From: Ariolimax columbianus
Taxonomy: Eukaryota > Mollusca > Gastropoda > Stylommatophora > Arionidae
Reading direction: 5' to 3'
NCBI GenBank assembly: GCA_036924085.1
Contig: JAVGWX010000003.1
Coordinates: 119,846,264 to 119,910,263, forward strand
DNA length: 64,000 nucleotides
Below are positions 23,104-35,100 of the stretch, one piece after another. A program made the position numbers and the translations under genes. The notes under the pieces were generated by a model. That model had not been told where the DNA came from. It worked only from the letters and a program-made list of their open reading frames with translations, and ran no database searches. The stretch's first letter is position 1. Each line of letters starts with the position of its first letter.

Positions 23104-26100
23104 CTGAAACAACAAAAGTCAACAGATTCTCAATACTGACATACCCCATACACTTAGTACACACAACGCAATATTCATATATTAAATTTGTAACATAACT
23201 TGCAAGAAAGAAATATTCAAAGGAAGATGAAAACTATTTCAATTCTTCTCCTTCAGCGTTTGCTCTAAAAGGACTTTTGAGATGTGTGGACACATTCAAT
23301 TTTAGCACAGCATTTTTGGGATGAGGTGTGCCTTCCTCTTCGATTCCTAATCTCTTAGTCAGGCTGTATGGTTGCAATCTGTTTCCAGGGCTACAGCTTG
23401 GAGGTGAAATAGGGCCTTAGTTTGTTATGGGTCATTGACCAGGATGAAAGTAGTCAGCTATGAGTCACTGGCTGCTGTCAGCTCATTCACTGCTGCATCT
23501 TCTGCCCCTATTAAAATAGACCAGAGACTATTTCTACTTACTTCATTGCTTGTCCTCTACCTTTTCTTTTTCTTGCGGCTTATAGTTTTTACAGGATGAG
23601 GTAGCTGGCTTCGCCACATCTTATGACATGCCTGATTGGTTACAATGTAACTAGTATTCGCTCCCCTTCTGAAACCCAGTAATACACTGGCGGAGATTAT
23701 TTCTAATTAAGGCCTGCTATTTTTATTCTTTGTATGCTTTAAGGCACCAACTTGCATGTATCCAAAGAAAGCAGCAGTCAGCCTGTGGTGCTATTTGTTT
23801 TTCCATAGACCTAATGTTATTTGTATTTCCATAGAGCTTGTACTGCACATAAGATTACTAAGAGAACTATGATCTCTGCTAGGGCAAATATGACATCACA
23901 TGAGAAACAGTGAGATGTTGAAAAGGCAGGATTCCAAGACAAGCTTGGCTGTGTTGGTGATATACCTCTCTAACAGGTACACAAATAACATAGACAAATA
24001 TGTGCACTACAGGAGCAAACTGCCGTGTATGTGTTACAGGAGTGTCCTCTGTATGGCCAGTTATGGAAGATCACTGGCCCAATGATTACAAACTAAAATC
24101 AAAACTGTACGGAGCTCCAAGCATTGGTTCAAAGAATAGAACCAATATCCTAAGTAGTACCAGGGTTGGATAGAATAGGACTGATGTCCTGAGTAGTACC
24201 AGGGTTGGGTAGAATAGGACCAATGTCCTAGGTAGTACCAGGGTTGGACAGAATAATTAGTACCAGGGTTGGAAAGAATAGGACCAATGCCCTGAGTAGT
24301 ACCAGGGTTGGATAGAATAGGACTAATGTCCTGAGTAGTACCAGGGTTGGGAAGAATAGGACCAATGTCCTTAGTACCAGGGTTGGGTAGAATAGGACCA
24401 ATGTCCTGAGTAGTACCAGGGTTGGGTAGAATAGGACTGATGTCCTGAGTAGTACCAGGGTTGGGTAGAATAGGACTGATGTCCTGAGTAGTACCAGGGT
24501 TTGGTAGAATAGGACCAATGTCCTAGATAGTACCAGGGTTGGACAATAGGTAGTACAAGGGTTGGAAAGAATATGACCAATGTCCTGAGTAGTACCAGGG
24601 TTGGGAAGAATAGGACCAATGTCCTTAGTACCAGGGTTGGGTAGAATAGGACCAATGTCCTGAGTAGTACCAGGGTTGGGAAGAATGGGTCAAATGTCCT
24701 AGTTGGTACCAGGGTTGGGTAGAATATGACCAATGTCCTGAGTAGTACCAGGGTTGGGTAGAATGGGACAAATGTCCTAGTTAGTACCAGGGTTGGGTAG
24801 AATGGGACAAATGTCCTAGGTAGTATCAGGGTTGGGAAGAATGGGACAGATGTCCTAGGTAGTACCTAGATTGGAGAAAATAGGACAAATGTAATCCTTC
24901 GAGTGATTCGTAAAAGCGACTACAGATGGTTATGCACGGAGCTAGCAACCTCATCATGCAAAACAATTGTTACATAGCAAATTCTTAGATACAGACTTCC
25001 TGTGGCCGGATGAAACATTTGAAGTGAAAGACGAATCATCATCATCACTACAACAAATAATAGTGATTATAAGATTTTCAAGATACTACTAAAACTGACA
25101 CTAGTAATAATGTATCTTAAAGTGTGAGTCCAGGATGAAAGCTCCCTAACTTTAACTCAAAGCTTGGCATAAGCACTAGGTCGCACTTAACTTTGACCTC
25201 TGTGTCAACTATCTTTCTCTGTACTATCTCTACACAACAGGCTGGTATGAAGTGGGCATTCCTGTTCCACTTAGATCAAAAAGATGGCTACGCTGTGGAT
25301 AATTAGAGAGACACATAGCAATGCTACCTTTTAGAAACACAGTATATGAGGGAATGAAGAGAGAGTGGCAAAGTGGTTAGCATCGTCTCTTGAACAAGAG
25401 AACATGACTTCAAAACCATATTATGGTTTAAGTTTTGGAGGAGCTAGGTGTCTCTTCATCAAGGGACACAGGTCCAAAACACTGATAACAGCATAGATCT
25501 TTTTTCTATCAGGGGTGAAACAAAAACCTAACCTGTACACTACATGGCAGCTACAGGGGCAAATGATCTTTTCTTATCAACCCTATAAAACATTCCAAGT
25601 GGACCCCAACAATTAGAATAAACAGTGTAATAACAGGTTTTTTTTATGAGGGACTGTAGTAAAACTGAATGCTTGCCTTCTAGATTACTTAAATATGTGA
25701 GATTTCTCAGCTAGGGTGTCTATGTAGGAAATTGTGATTTGTATCCTATTTGTGATTGTTGTTGTTGTTGTTTCGAATGCCCACAATGAGTAGGTTTACT
25801 CTTTTGTGCGTTCTGAAAAGGATGTCAAATGGGGGTTGCAGTAGCTTTCTTCACATCCTGAGAGTGCTGATGAAGGTGGATTGGGGTCCTCCAGGCGGTT
25901 GTGCTATGCTTTGGCTTCATCTGCTTGTAGCTCACTACTACAGTGATAAAGTCGATCCCTCACCTTGTTAGCCAGGCTGCCATCAAAACAGCCCGTTTCC
26001 AGGAATGGCTATGAGGAAGCAAAGGTGAGGGTCTTGTCCAGTATGTTTTGACTAAACTTGACTAACATGTCTGATTAGTATATTTTTGCCTGACCAAACG

Positions 26101-29100
26101 TTAGTCTTCCTTTCAATACCCAGTGGTTAAATTACTAGCTAATTCTTCCATTTGTTCTTTAAAGCAATTTCTAGTTCACTTTGTCGTGAAAAATTATGGG
26201 ATCTGTCTCTCTTGCTGAAAACCTCAGCAAATACGACGATTTATCTTTAATTTAATTTTGTGCATTAGCGAGACCATGTGTTTACCCAGGTGAGACTGTG
26301 CGCGTAACAGAAGAACAAATGCTACATGACAACAGCGTCAATCATGTTACCAAAGATCCGATCAACAAAAGTCTGTATCAAGGACCAAACAAACAAAAAT
26401 AGCACAAAAGAAAATAGAGATTTGAAATAAAATAAAGCTAAACAAATTATTAGCAAATTAAAGAGTGTGCTGAGATTTTAAAGAATCTATTTTTGTCTGT
26501 TAACCTGTCGTGGTCACAGTTATTTCTAAAATAAATGTAGAGCTTTGAACAAAAATAAATGTTAAAATAAATGTAGAAATCAGCTGATAATAAAAAAGCC
26601 ATATCTATAACTATGCAGCAACTGGTTAAGCAGTTTGGATATTGGTCTTCTGACCACAAGTACCTGCATTCAAAACCTCAGTGCAGCACATGTATTCTCT
26701 ATTGGCAATGAAATAAAAGCCTAGTCTGTACAGTGCTTCACAACTGCAAATCAAGCAGCCTTTATTTGTCAGTCCTATAAATCCTCCATTTGGATATCAA
26801 CTTACTTACTTAGTCGCTCCTCTTCTACCGTGAGGTGTAGAGGTTTGGATATCAACAATTAGAATAAATGCCATGATGCTAGTTTCATAATTTTTGTTTG
26901 ACGTTTTCATAACTTTCTTAAATTTGCCTAATTTTATGAAAGATAACAGTGGAGACTCAATTTTACCTGTCCAAAACACTTCCGTTAATTCATGACATCT
27001 CTAAAAGAGAGATTCAGATTTTTTTATGAAGCAAAGACATCTCCGGATTGTCTTTCAGCAATATTGTCATGGAGTCTTTGTTCATTGCTCATGCCTCCCT
27101 GAACTTTACTTCGTCGCTTCAAAACATTTTCAGCCAACATGCTCATCAACTTCTTCATTGCTGGCATTTATAAATGTTCTTAATCAATGTGCTGATATTA
27201 GCTATATTATGTTAGAAATAATGTTAGTTAACTCTTGACAATGTTTCTTTGTATGCAGGTTACAGTGGCTCTTCTCCCATCCCTAGGCGTACTTGAGAAG
27301 GTGGACTGGATCCTCATGGCTGCAGAGCAATCTGAGGCCCCTCAGTAAGTTCACCACTATAAGGTTCACAGTGTTGATTCTCACCTAGTTGGTTAGGCTG
27401 CAGTGACAGTCTGTATTCATCTTCTTCTTCTGCGTACACAGTCAGACAGCAACCATTATTTTTTCGAAAAAAGCGGCGGTCGTCCTGAGACTCTCGCCAC
27501 TACCATAGAGCTTGTCTTGCAGTTCCACTGGCAATGGCCACATCTGCTCTCTCTGATCCCCGTATGTCGGGCAGTTCTGCAGCAGATGTTCAGTTGTCAT
27601 TTTACCAGTCTGTATTCATCTGACCCTGATTACTCTTCAATCCCATTAGGTATCTACAAATGATACCATATAATTCTGAGTGGCAGTGAGCTTGTCTATA
27701 GCAACAAAGGTTTGGTCCTTGGACTCGACTTGCTCCAGTATACCCAGCAGTAAATGTGAAATCAGTTAGGGAAGACAAGACAGTCAGAAATTAAACTAGT
27801 AACATCTGGCTCTAAAAAACGTGAGACTTAATACATTAAAGTCTTCAATACTTCATCCCAGATGGCTGTGTCTGGTATGGGACTACCTTGACCCATAGTG
27901 TTTACAATATAACACAAATACTGTTTATGGATTATTGTTAAACCTATGTAAATTCATGTAGCATCAAAGAGATTCTATCATCCTCTGATGCTAGAATCTT
28001 TCAAATTGGAACATTTATCTTTTTATTAAACCAGTGGCGGTCTAATATTATTGCAAAAGTAAAGCAGGAAGATGGATTTGAATCTAATCTTAGATTATAA
28101 CACAATATGGTTATGAAGAGCTTACCAAGTAGTTACACACACCCTGTGTACTAGAGCAGATGCAAACAATGCAGTAAACAAACAAAGAATCACTGTGGAG
28201 ACAAAGAATGTTATTACCAGGTTGTGTCTAACAGTGCATATATTCATGGTTTACATTTACAAGACGTTGTTTACCAAAAATAATTAAGTATCTATAATAA
28301 ATAAATTTTTTTTAAATCAATTTTGTCTACACTTTAATTGATGATCTTCATCATGTCCTATGTGAATTAATCTTCTTCATGTCTCCAATTAGCTCTTTGC
28401 AAAGCATAATGAGAACACTACAGCTGGCTGCATTACAGGAAGACTGTACTTAAAGACATATGTGCAATTTTCCTATGGGGGGTTTCTCTAGTCATTTGTT
28501 TTACTTGATGACATTACTAATTCCTAGCATAACACTCTTTAGTTACGTATTATGGTATTCATGGACGGCAAGAGTTTTCTTAATGCTTGTCCTCTGAGAT
28601 GTACAAGGGTGCATAGCCAGACTAGCACACACAAACTGAAATCTAAAATGGGATTAAGGGATTGAGGTGGAAACTGCTGCTACAATCCGGTCAGATAAAA
28701 CATTATGATCAGAATATGTTAATCAGCCAGGTGAAAGATTAATCAAGATCCCACTTCTTCACTTCCAAGAAGATCTCCCTGAAAACAGGAGAAAGGATGT
28801 TTCATGGCAGCCTGGCTAATCAGGTGGGCATCGGCACTGCAATACTCGTAGTGGTGATCTTATTGAGCAGCTTTTCATTCCACTACAGCTAGAAGAACAT
28901 TGGTCCACCTTCTCAAGCATACCTCACAATGTGAGGAGCATCAATTTAACCCGCCACCAAAGAAAGCCGACAACAGTACCTAACTCAAGTAGAAGTGGCA
29001 TTAACAACAACAATAACAACTTCCAATGTAATCAGGAAGAGGTGCGGTTGGTTGAACAATTTGGAAGCTGCTCTTTGACCATGAGGACATGATTTCAAAT

Positions 29101-32100
29101 TCTCGGTAAGACAGTTTCTATCTGAGGTAAAATAAAAACCTAATATATATGAGGCGTGTTCAAATGAAACCAGGCCAAACTGTACCAAGTGAACATACGT
29201 ATGATGCGCATCATGATGTCAATTCTGGTGTAAACAGCACACACCAACCGTCAAGTTTGCAAAATTTCATTATCCTCCGACTCATAGTTTCCTTAGAAGA
29301 CCGTTGAAAACATGGCGGGTGTGATACGAAATCCGCCCAGAGTTGATCAGCGAGCGGTGATTTGGTTTCTAACAGCTGAAGGACATCAACCAGTTGACAT
29401 TCATCGCAGAATGCAGGCAGTGTATGGTGACCCGAATTGCTGCATCAATTTTGGTGATGGCATCTTCTGACGCAACAAAATGCGCCTGACCTGGTCTCAG
29501 AAGATCTTTCGTTAACTTATGTCTTTCTTTAAACATCATTGTCCAGTTCTTCATTGTTCTCTTCGATACACATTTGTCACCATACACTGCCTGCATTCTG
29601 AGATGAATGTCAACTGGTTGACATCCTTCAGCTGTTAGAAACCGAATCGCTGATCAACGCTGGATGGATTCAATATCACACCCGCCATGTTTTTAATGGT
29701 CTGATGAGGAAACTATGAGTCGAAGGATAATGAAATTTTGGAAACTTTATGGTAGTTGGTATGTGCTGTTTACACCTGAATTGACGTCGTCATGTGCACC
29801 GTACGTATGTTCACTTGGTGCAGTTAGGGCTGGGTTCATTTCTTCTTCTTCTTCTGCGTACACAGTCAGACAGTAACCATTATTTTTTCGAAAAAAGCGG
29901 CGGTCATCCTGAGACTCTCGCCACTACCATAGAGCTTGTCTTGCAGTTCCACTGGCAATGGCCACATCTGCTCTCTCTGATCCCCGTATGTCGGGCAGTT
30001 CTGCAGCAGATGTTCAGTGGTCATTTTACCAGTACCGCACGGGCATTCGTCGGTACACCCTATCTTCAATTTGTTGAATAGGTGGTACCTCAGTCTGTTG
30101 TGGCCAGTGCGAAGTCTGAAGACAACGACCTGCTCTCTTCGGTTCAACTGGTAATAGGCATCGTTTTTGGTGTAACCAGTATGTTCGGTTTCCCATTTGG
30201 TCATGTACCTGGCTTTGATAAGCCGTTTTGACTCTTCGTACGTCATACTGGTATCTGTTTGTGGTAGCCTTGCACCTTCTTTTGCCAGTCTGTCTGCCTC
30301 CTCGTTGCCTTGGATGTTGCAGTGTGACGGGACCCACTGTACCACTACCCTTTTTGGTGCGGACAGCTGGCACAGTTTGCAGAGTGCTGCTCTTAAGTCA
30401 TTAAGCTCAGTGTTTTTCTGGCTTTTTAGCGCTGTGACTACGGCGAGAGCATCTGTCAGCAAGACTATATGGCTCTCATTTTCACTGTGTGTTGCCATTT
30501 CTTCCACTGCCGCCCTCAGTGCCTCTGCCTCCGCTCTGAAATTGCTTGTGTACTTACCAGTAGCGAATGACAGTGTTATTTTTCTGCCATTTGGTAGGTT
30601 CAGGAATGCTCCTGCCCCTCCGTTCTGTGTAGTGTTTGTTACAGAACCGTCGGTGTATGCATGGGTCCAGTCCATGCTTGGGTAGCTTTTCGTTATGAAG
30701 CTTAGGGTAGTGTCTCTCCTTTCTTTTTCAGTCTGGCAGTTTTTGTTTGCAATATCTGGTATATTTTCTACCACCTCTGGAAATATATCCTGCCTCCAAG
30801 TAGGTTTTCGTACAGTAGTGATGGGTTTTGGTGTTGTTAGTGCGTTTATGGGATCTTCGTGCATCTTTGCTTTGGCTATTTCTGCAAAGTTTCTCCGCTT
30901 TAGTTTCCCAGTTCCCAAATTGTTAAGTCTCTGGTACATTGGGTGGTCCGTCAGTCTTCGGAGTTTCTCTGACTGCAGCTGGGCTCTGCAGTCTCTTCTG
31001 TCGGTCATGGATTGCAGTTTTGTAATCTTTTCAAGTTCTACAATTGGCGTTGACTTCATGCCACCTGTTATAATTCTCATGGCTTGGTTTTGAAGTTTGT
31101 TAACTTTATCGAAGTTCGCCTTCGCTGCTGTTGTCCATGCCGCGATGCCATACTCGAGAACTGGTCTCACTCTTCCAGTGTACAGTTTCTTTAGTATGCC
31201 TCCGTCTGCTCCTCAGCTTGTGCCAGCAAGTTTCCTCATGATCGCCATTCTTTCTCTGGCTTTCATTCGGTTTCTCTCAATCTGACTTTTCCATGTCATG
31301 CGCCGATCAAATGTGACTCCCAGATAGGTTGGGTTGTCGTTTGGCTGCAGGATTTTGCCATTTAGGCTTAATTTGGTACTTTGGGGTTTTAATGAGAGCG
31401 AGAATATTGTGCACGTGGTTTTCTCCTCGTTTATTTTGACCAGCCATGAGTTCGCCCACTCTTCCAGCGATGTTAGGGCCGTCTGCATCCGATTTCTTGC
31501 TATGGTGAGATTCTTTTCAGAGGTCCACATAGCCAGATCATCTGCAAACATTGAGCTATGGACTCTTCTTGGTATATTTTCTGTAATATCGTTTATATAT
31601 ACCAGGAAGAGTGTGGGTGACAATACTCCCCCTTGGGGTACTCCCTGCTCGAGTGTCACCTTTTTGCTCATCTGCCCTTGTACTTGGACTCTGGCCGTTC
31701 TTTGTTTGAGGTAGTGGTTGATCCACTTGTACATCTTCCCACAGACATCACTTCTTCTTAGCTTGACTCTAAGTCCATCCTTCCAGACTTTGTCAAATGC
31801 CTTTTCCAGATCCACCCAAACAGCTACTGTGTGTTTCTGTGCCTGGTAGGCATCTTCTATCTCCTGGGCTATGAGGATGACCTGGTCCTCAGTGGATCTG
31901 TGCTGTCTAAAGCCGGCTTGCTGTGGAATTAGTATTTGTTTTTCTTCCAGATGCCACATCAGTCTGGTGTTTATCATCCGTTCCATCAGCTTGCCGACAC
32001 AGCTCAGTAGGCTTATGGGCCTGTATCCATTTGGATCTGTTTTGTCCTTTCCTGTTTTTGGTACTGGTACCAGTATTGCATCTTTCCATGCCTGGGGTAC

Positions 32101-35100
32101 AATACCCCTTTTCCAGCTTTGGTTCAGCACCGATAGTAGTTTTTTCTTCGCTGTTTGGCCCAGCCCCATCAGCATTTCGTTTGTTATCCCGTCTTTTCCG
32201 GGAGATTTCCTTTTCTTTAGTGTTCTCATAGCCTCTTCCATTTCGCGCATTGTTAGTTTGGCCATCATGTGCTCTTCAGGAGCCGTATTTATGTTTTCGT
32301 GTCCCTTTAGCTCTTCGCTAATGTCTGTATGCTTATCTGCAGGGACCTCGATGTGGTTTGCTCTGGCATAGTGATCGACAAAGGCGTTTGCGGCTTTCTT
32401 ACCTGTGATCAAGTTCTCGCCCTGCTTGATAGTAATTTGTTTATTTGACGGGGTTTCGTCGTTCATGGCTCTGACTAGCTTCCATAGCTTGTTCCCTTCT
32501 TTGTCCAGGTTTAAACTTTCCGTTTTATTTTTCCAACTTTCTCTTGCTGTTTGCTTGAGAGTGTGTTTGTACATCGCCGCGGCAGCTTTGAGGGCGATGT
32601 TTGCCTCCATGGATTTTTCTCGTTCTGCCACGTTCCTAGCATTTGTTACTGCATCTTCCACTTTCTGTAACTCATCATTCCAGTAGGGCTTATAGTTTTT
32701 CCTAGCTCCTCTTGGGATGGTTTCAGTGGCGGCTTGCATTATTGCCTTGCTTAGGCTCTCTACCATGGGCTTCATTTTGGTGTTTCGTGTGTTGATGGTT
32801 TCACACAGCCCATCTGTCAGGATTGCAAATCTGTCCCAGTCGGCTCGTTTGTAATTCCAACGTGGGAGCGGTTTTGTTTCCTGTGGGCCTACTTCCATGT
32901 CAATGGTTAGCCTGATCGGCCTGTGGTCGCTACCTGCCAGTTGGTTTAGCACCTGGCGGTCTATTTTATAGTGTATGTCCTGTGTGGAGAAGGCCAAATC
33001 TGGAGTCGAGGTGGTATGCCATGTTCTTGAATAGAAGCTAGGGCTATCCTCCGGCCTATTGATTAGGGAGAGATTTGCATCTATCTCCCAATCTTCCACT
33101 TCGTCACCTCTGATGTCTGTGTCAGAGTATCCCCATCTCTCCGAGTGGCTGTTGAAATCTCCAACTACTATGCAGTTGGAGTCTCTGACCTCCATACTCG
33201 AGAGCGATAGGTCTCTGTTTGGTGGTCCGTACAGATTGAAAATGCGGAGCTTTGTCTCTTGAGCCATTATGTCAACTCCTACAATTTCTGCTTGTCCGGT
33301 GTGATTGACAGGTACCGCGCTACTCGGTATGCTGTTTCTGGTCAGTATCAGGACCCCTCCTTTGTGGCCTTCTCTATCTAGACGGAAGGTCTGGTATCCT
33401 CTGATTGAGAATTTATGGTTATTGTTGAGGTGCGTTTCCTGGATACATGCCACGTCAATCTTACCTTCATGCAGGTGGTGTGTTAGGGAAAGTTTTTTGT
33501 TAATGACTCCCTCCGCATTCCACTGTAGTATTTTGAGGGTCGCTGGGTTCATTTGAACACGCCTTGTTGCACGACGACTGCAAGGACAAGTGGCTTTTGT
33601 TCTCCACCCTACAAGATCTCAGCAATGGAATAAACACCGCAATGATAGTTTTTGATAGTTTAGTGATCATGAATCCCTATGGCATCATTTCATTTTGTGC
33701 TCATGTTAATTACAGCCAAGTGGAACCTGGGTTGAAAAAATACTGCTGTAACCTTCCAAGAATGCTGTAAAAGGGGACTAAAGAGGATTGTGCATGAGGC
33801 TAGCAACCTCATCATGTTTAACCAATACTATTGAAACTGCCATTGCAAAGGCTCAGATACAGGATTCCTGTACTGGGAACAGCTGTGGTGTTGGTGGCCC
33901 TATGCTTCACTTGGACCAAAAAGGTGAATCAAAATATGTTAATAAACTGGTAGCGCAACTAGTAATGACAAACAGATTTTGACAATAATTTATTCAATAA
34001 GGATACAGCATCTCTTTACTAATGTAGTATTACACAAACAGTAATTAAAATTACTGATACTTCTACTTCTTTGTTTGTTCTCAATCGTCCGTTACCAAGA
34101 CCTGAACAGGGCTTTGTAAGTAGCAGGATGTTGTCCGGAGAACGGAACGCGTTGTGTTATAGTTTACAGTTTGACTGTGATATTTGCACCTTTCGATCTG
34201 ATACATCCGACTTCAGCAGACATTTTTGAGTAACGGGTTAGCCTTCCCTATTCGACCTCTTCTCCTTAGAGAGTCTGCTCTGTTGCAGCCTGTTATCCAG
34301 GATCAGTGTGTGGAGGTGTAGAAGGATCTTGGCAGCTCTGGTTCGCTGGCCCTGACGCTAACAGTCAGCTTTGAGTCGCTGACCACCACAGTTCATGCAC
34401 TGCTCAGCATCTTGATACTATTTGCAATAACATTGTTTTTTTTAAAACAATTTCTTTGCAATATTAGACAGCACTCCCATTTTAATAAACCACTATAACA
34501 ATCACCTCTCAAAACAACAAGATCTAATAAATCTTAATTCTTTTCTATATGTGTATTATTGTATGTCCGGTGGGTTCTGTTAATTTTATGTTACTAAATC
34601 TTTGTGAACAAGTTTTGCTTTTTCTTGAGTTTAAAGTTTCTGTACTGTACACTATTTAACTAAAAAATGACTTATCACTTCCACCTTTATCTCACATAAT
34701 CTATCAGGATAATTCATTACATATATATTTATCATCATCTTCTATCCACTTGTTTCGTTAGACGCCATGGGGAGGTGTAGTTTTCTGTCGTGTGCCAGAA
34801 TTGTCATCGATGCTGTTTTCATTCCGCATTTCTTCTGTGTCTCACTGACACCATCTATCCATCGTTTTTGTGGTCTGTCTCTTGCCCTACAACCCTGATG
34901 TCTGGTATTGTAGATATGCGCAGCTGGTAACATTGGTTGCATTCTTGTCAGGTGTCTGAATCATTTTATTCTCTGTCTTTCAATGTATTCCATGCACAGT
35001 GTTGCACTCACTTTCTATCTCATTACTTTGTTTCGTACTCTGTCCAGCCTTGTTACTCCAACAGCCTTTCTCGAACACCTACATACATATTAATATCATA

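Larger units (their letters stand above)
29041..33640 (+). mobile_element. tRNA-derived SINE (family C), split by a mariner foldback
   Basis: The left part 29041-29148 has the tRNA-like head (GCGGTTGGTTGAACAATTTGG, TGATTTCAAATTC) and stops at AATAAAAACCTAATATA. The right part from about 33566 continues the SINE body (GCACGACGACTGCAAGGACA, then GGAATAAACACCGCAATGAT). The foldback element and its LINE lie between. Confidence 0.65.

Noticed and set aside
24228..24733. Minus-strand ORFs with YPTLVLLRTLVLF repeats
   Set aside because: The 39-bp minisatellite has a period divisible by three and keeps frames open; no start context or family.
30197..32686. Several long plus-strand ORFs (up to 166 codons)
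   Set aside because: Antisense shadows of the minus-strand LINE frame.
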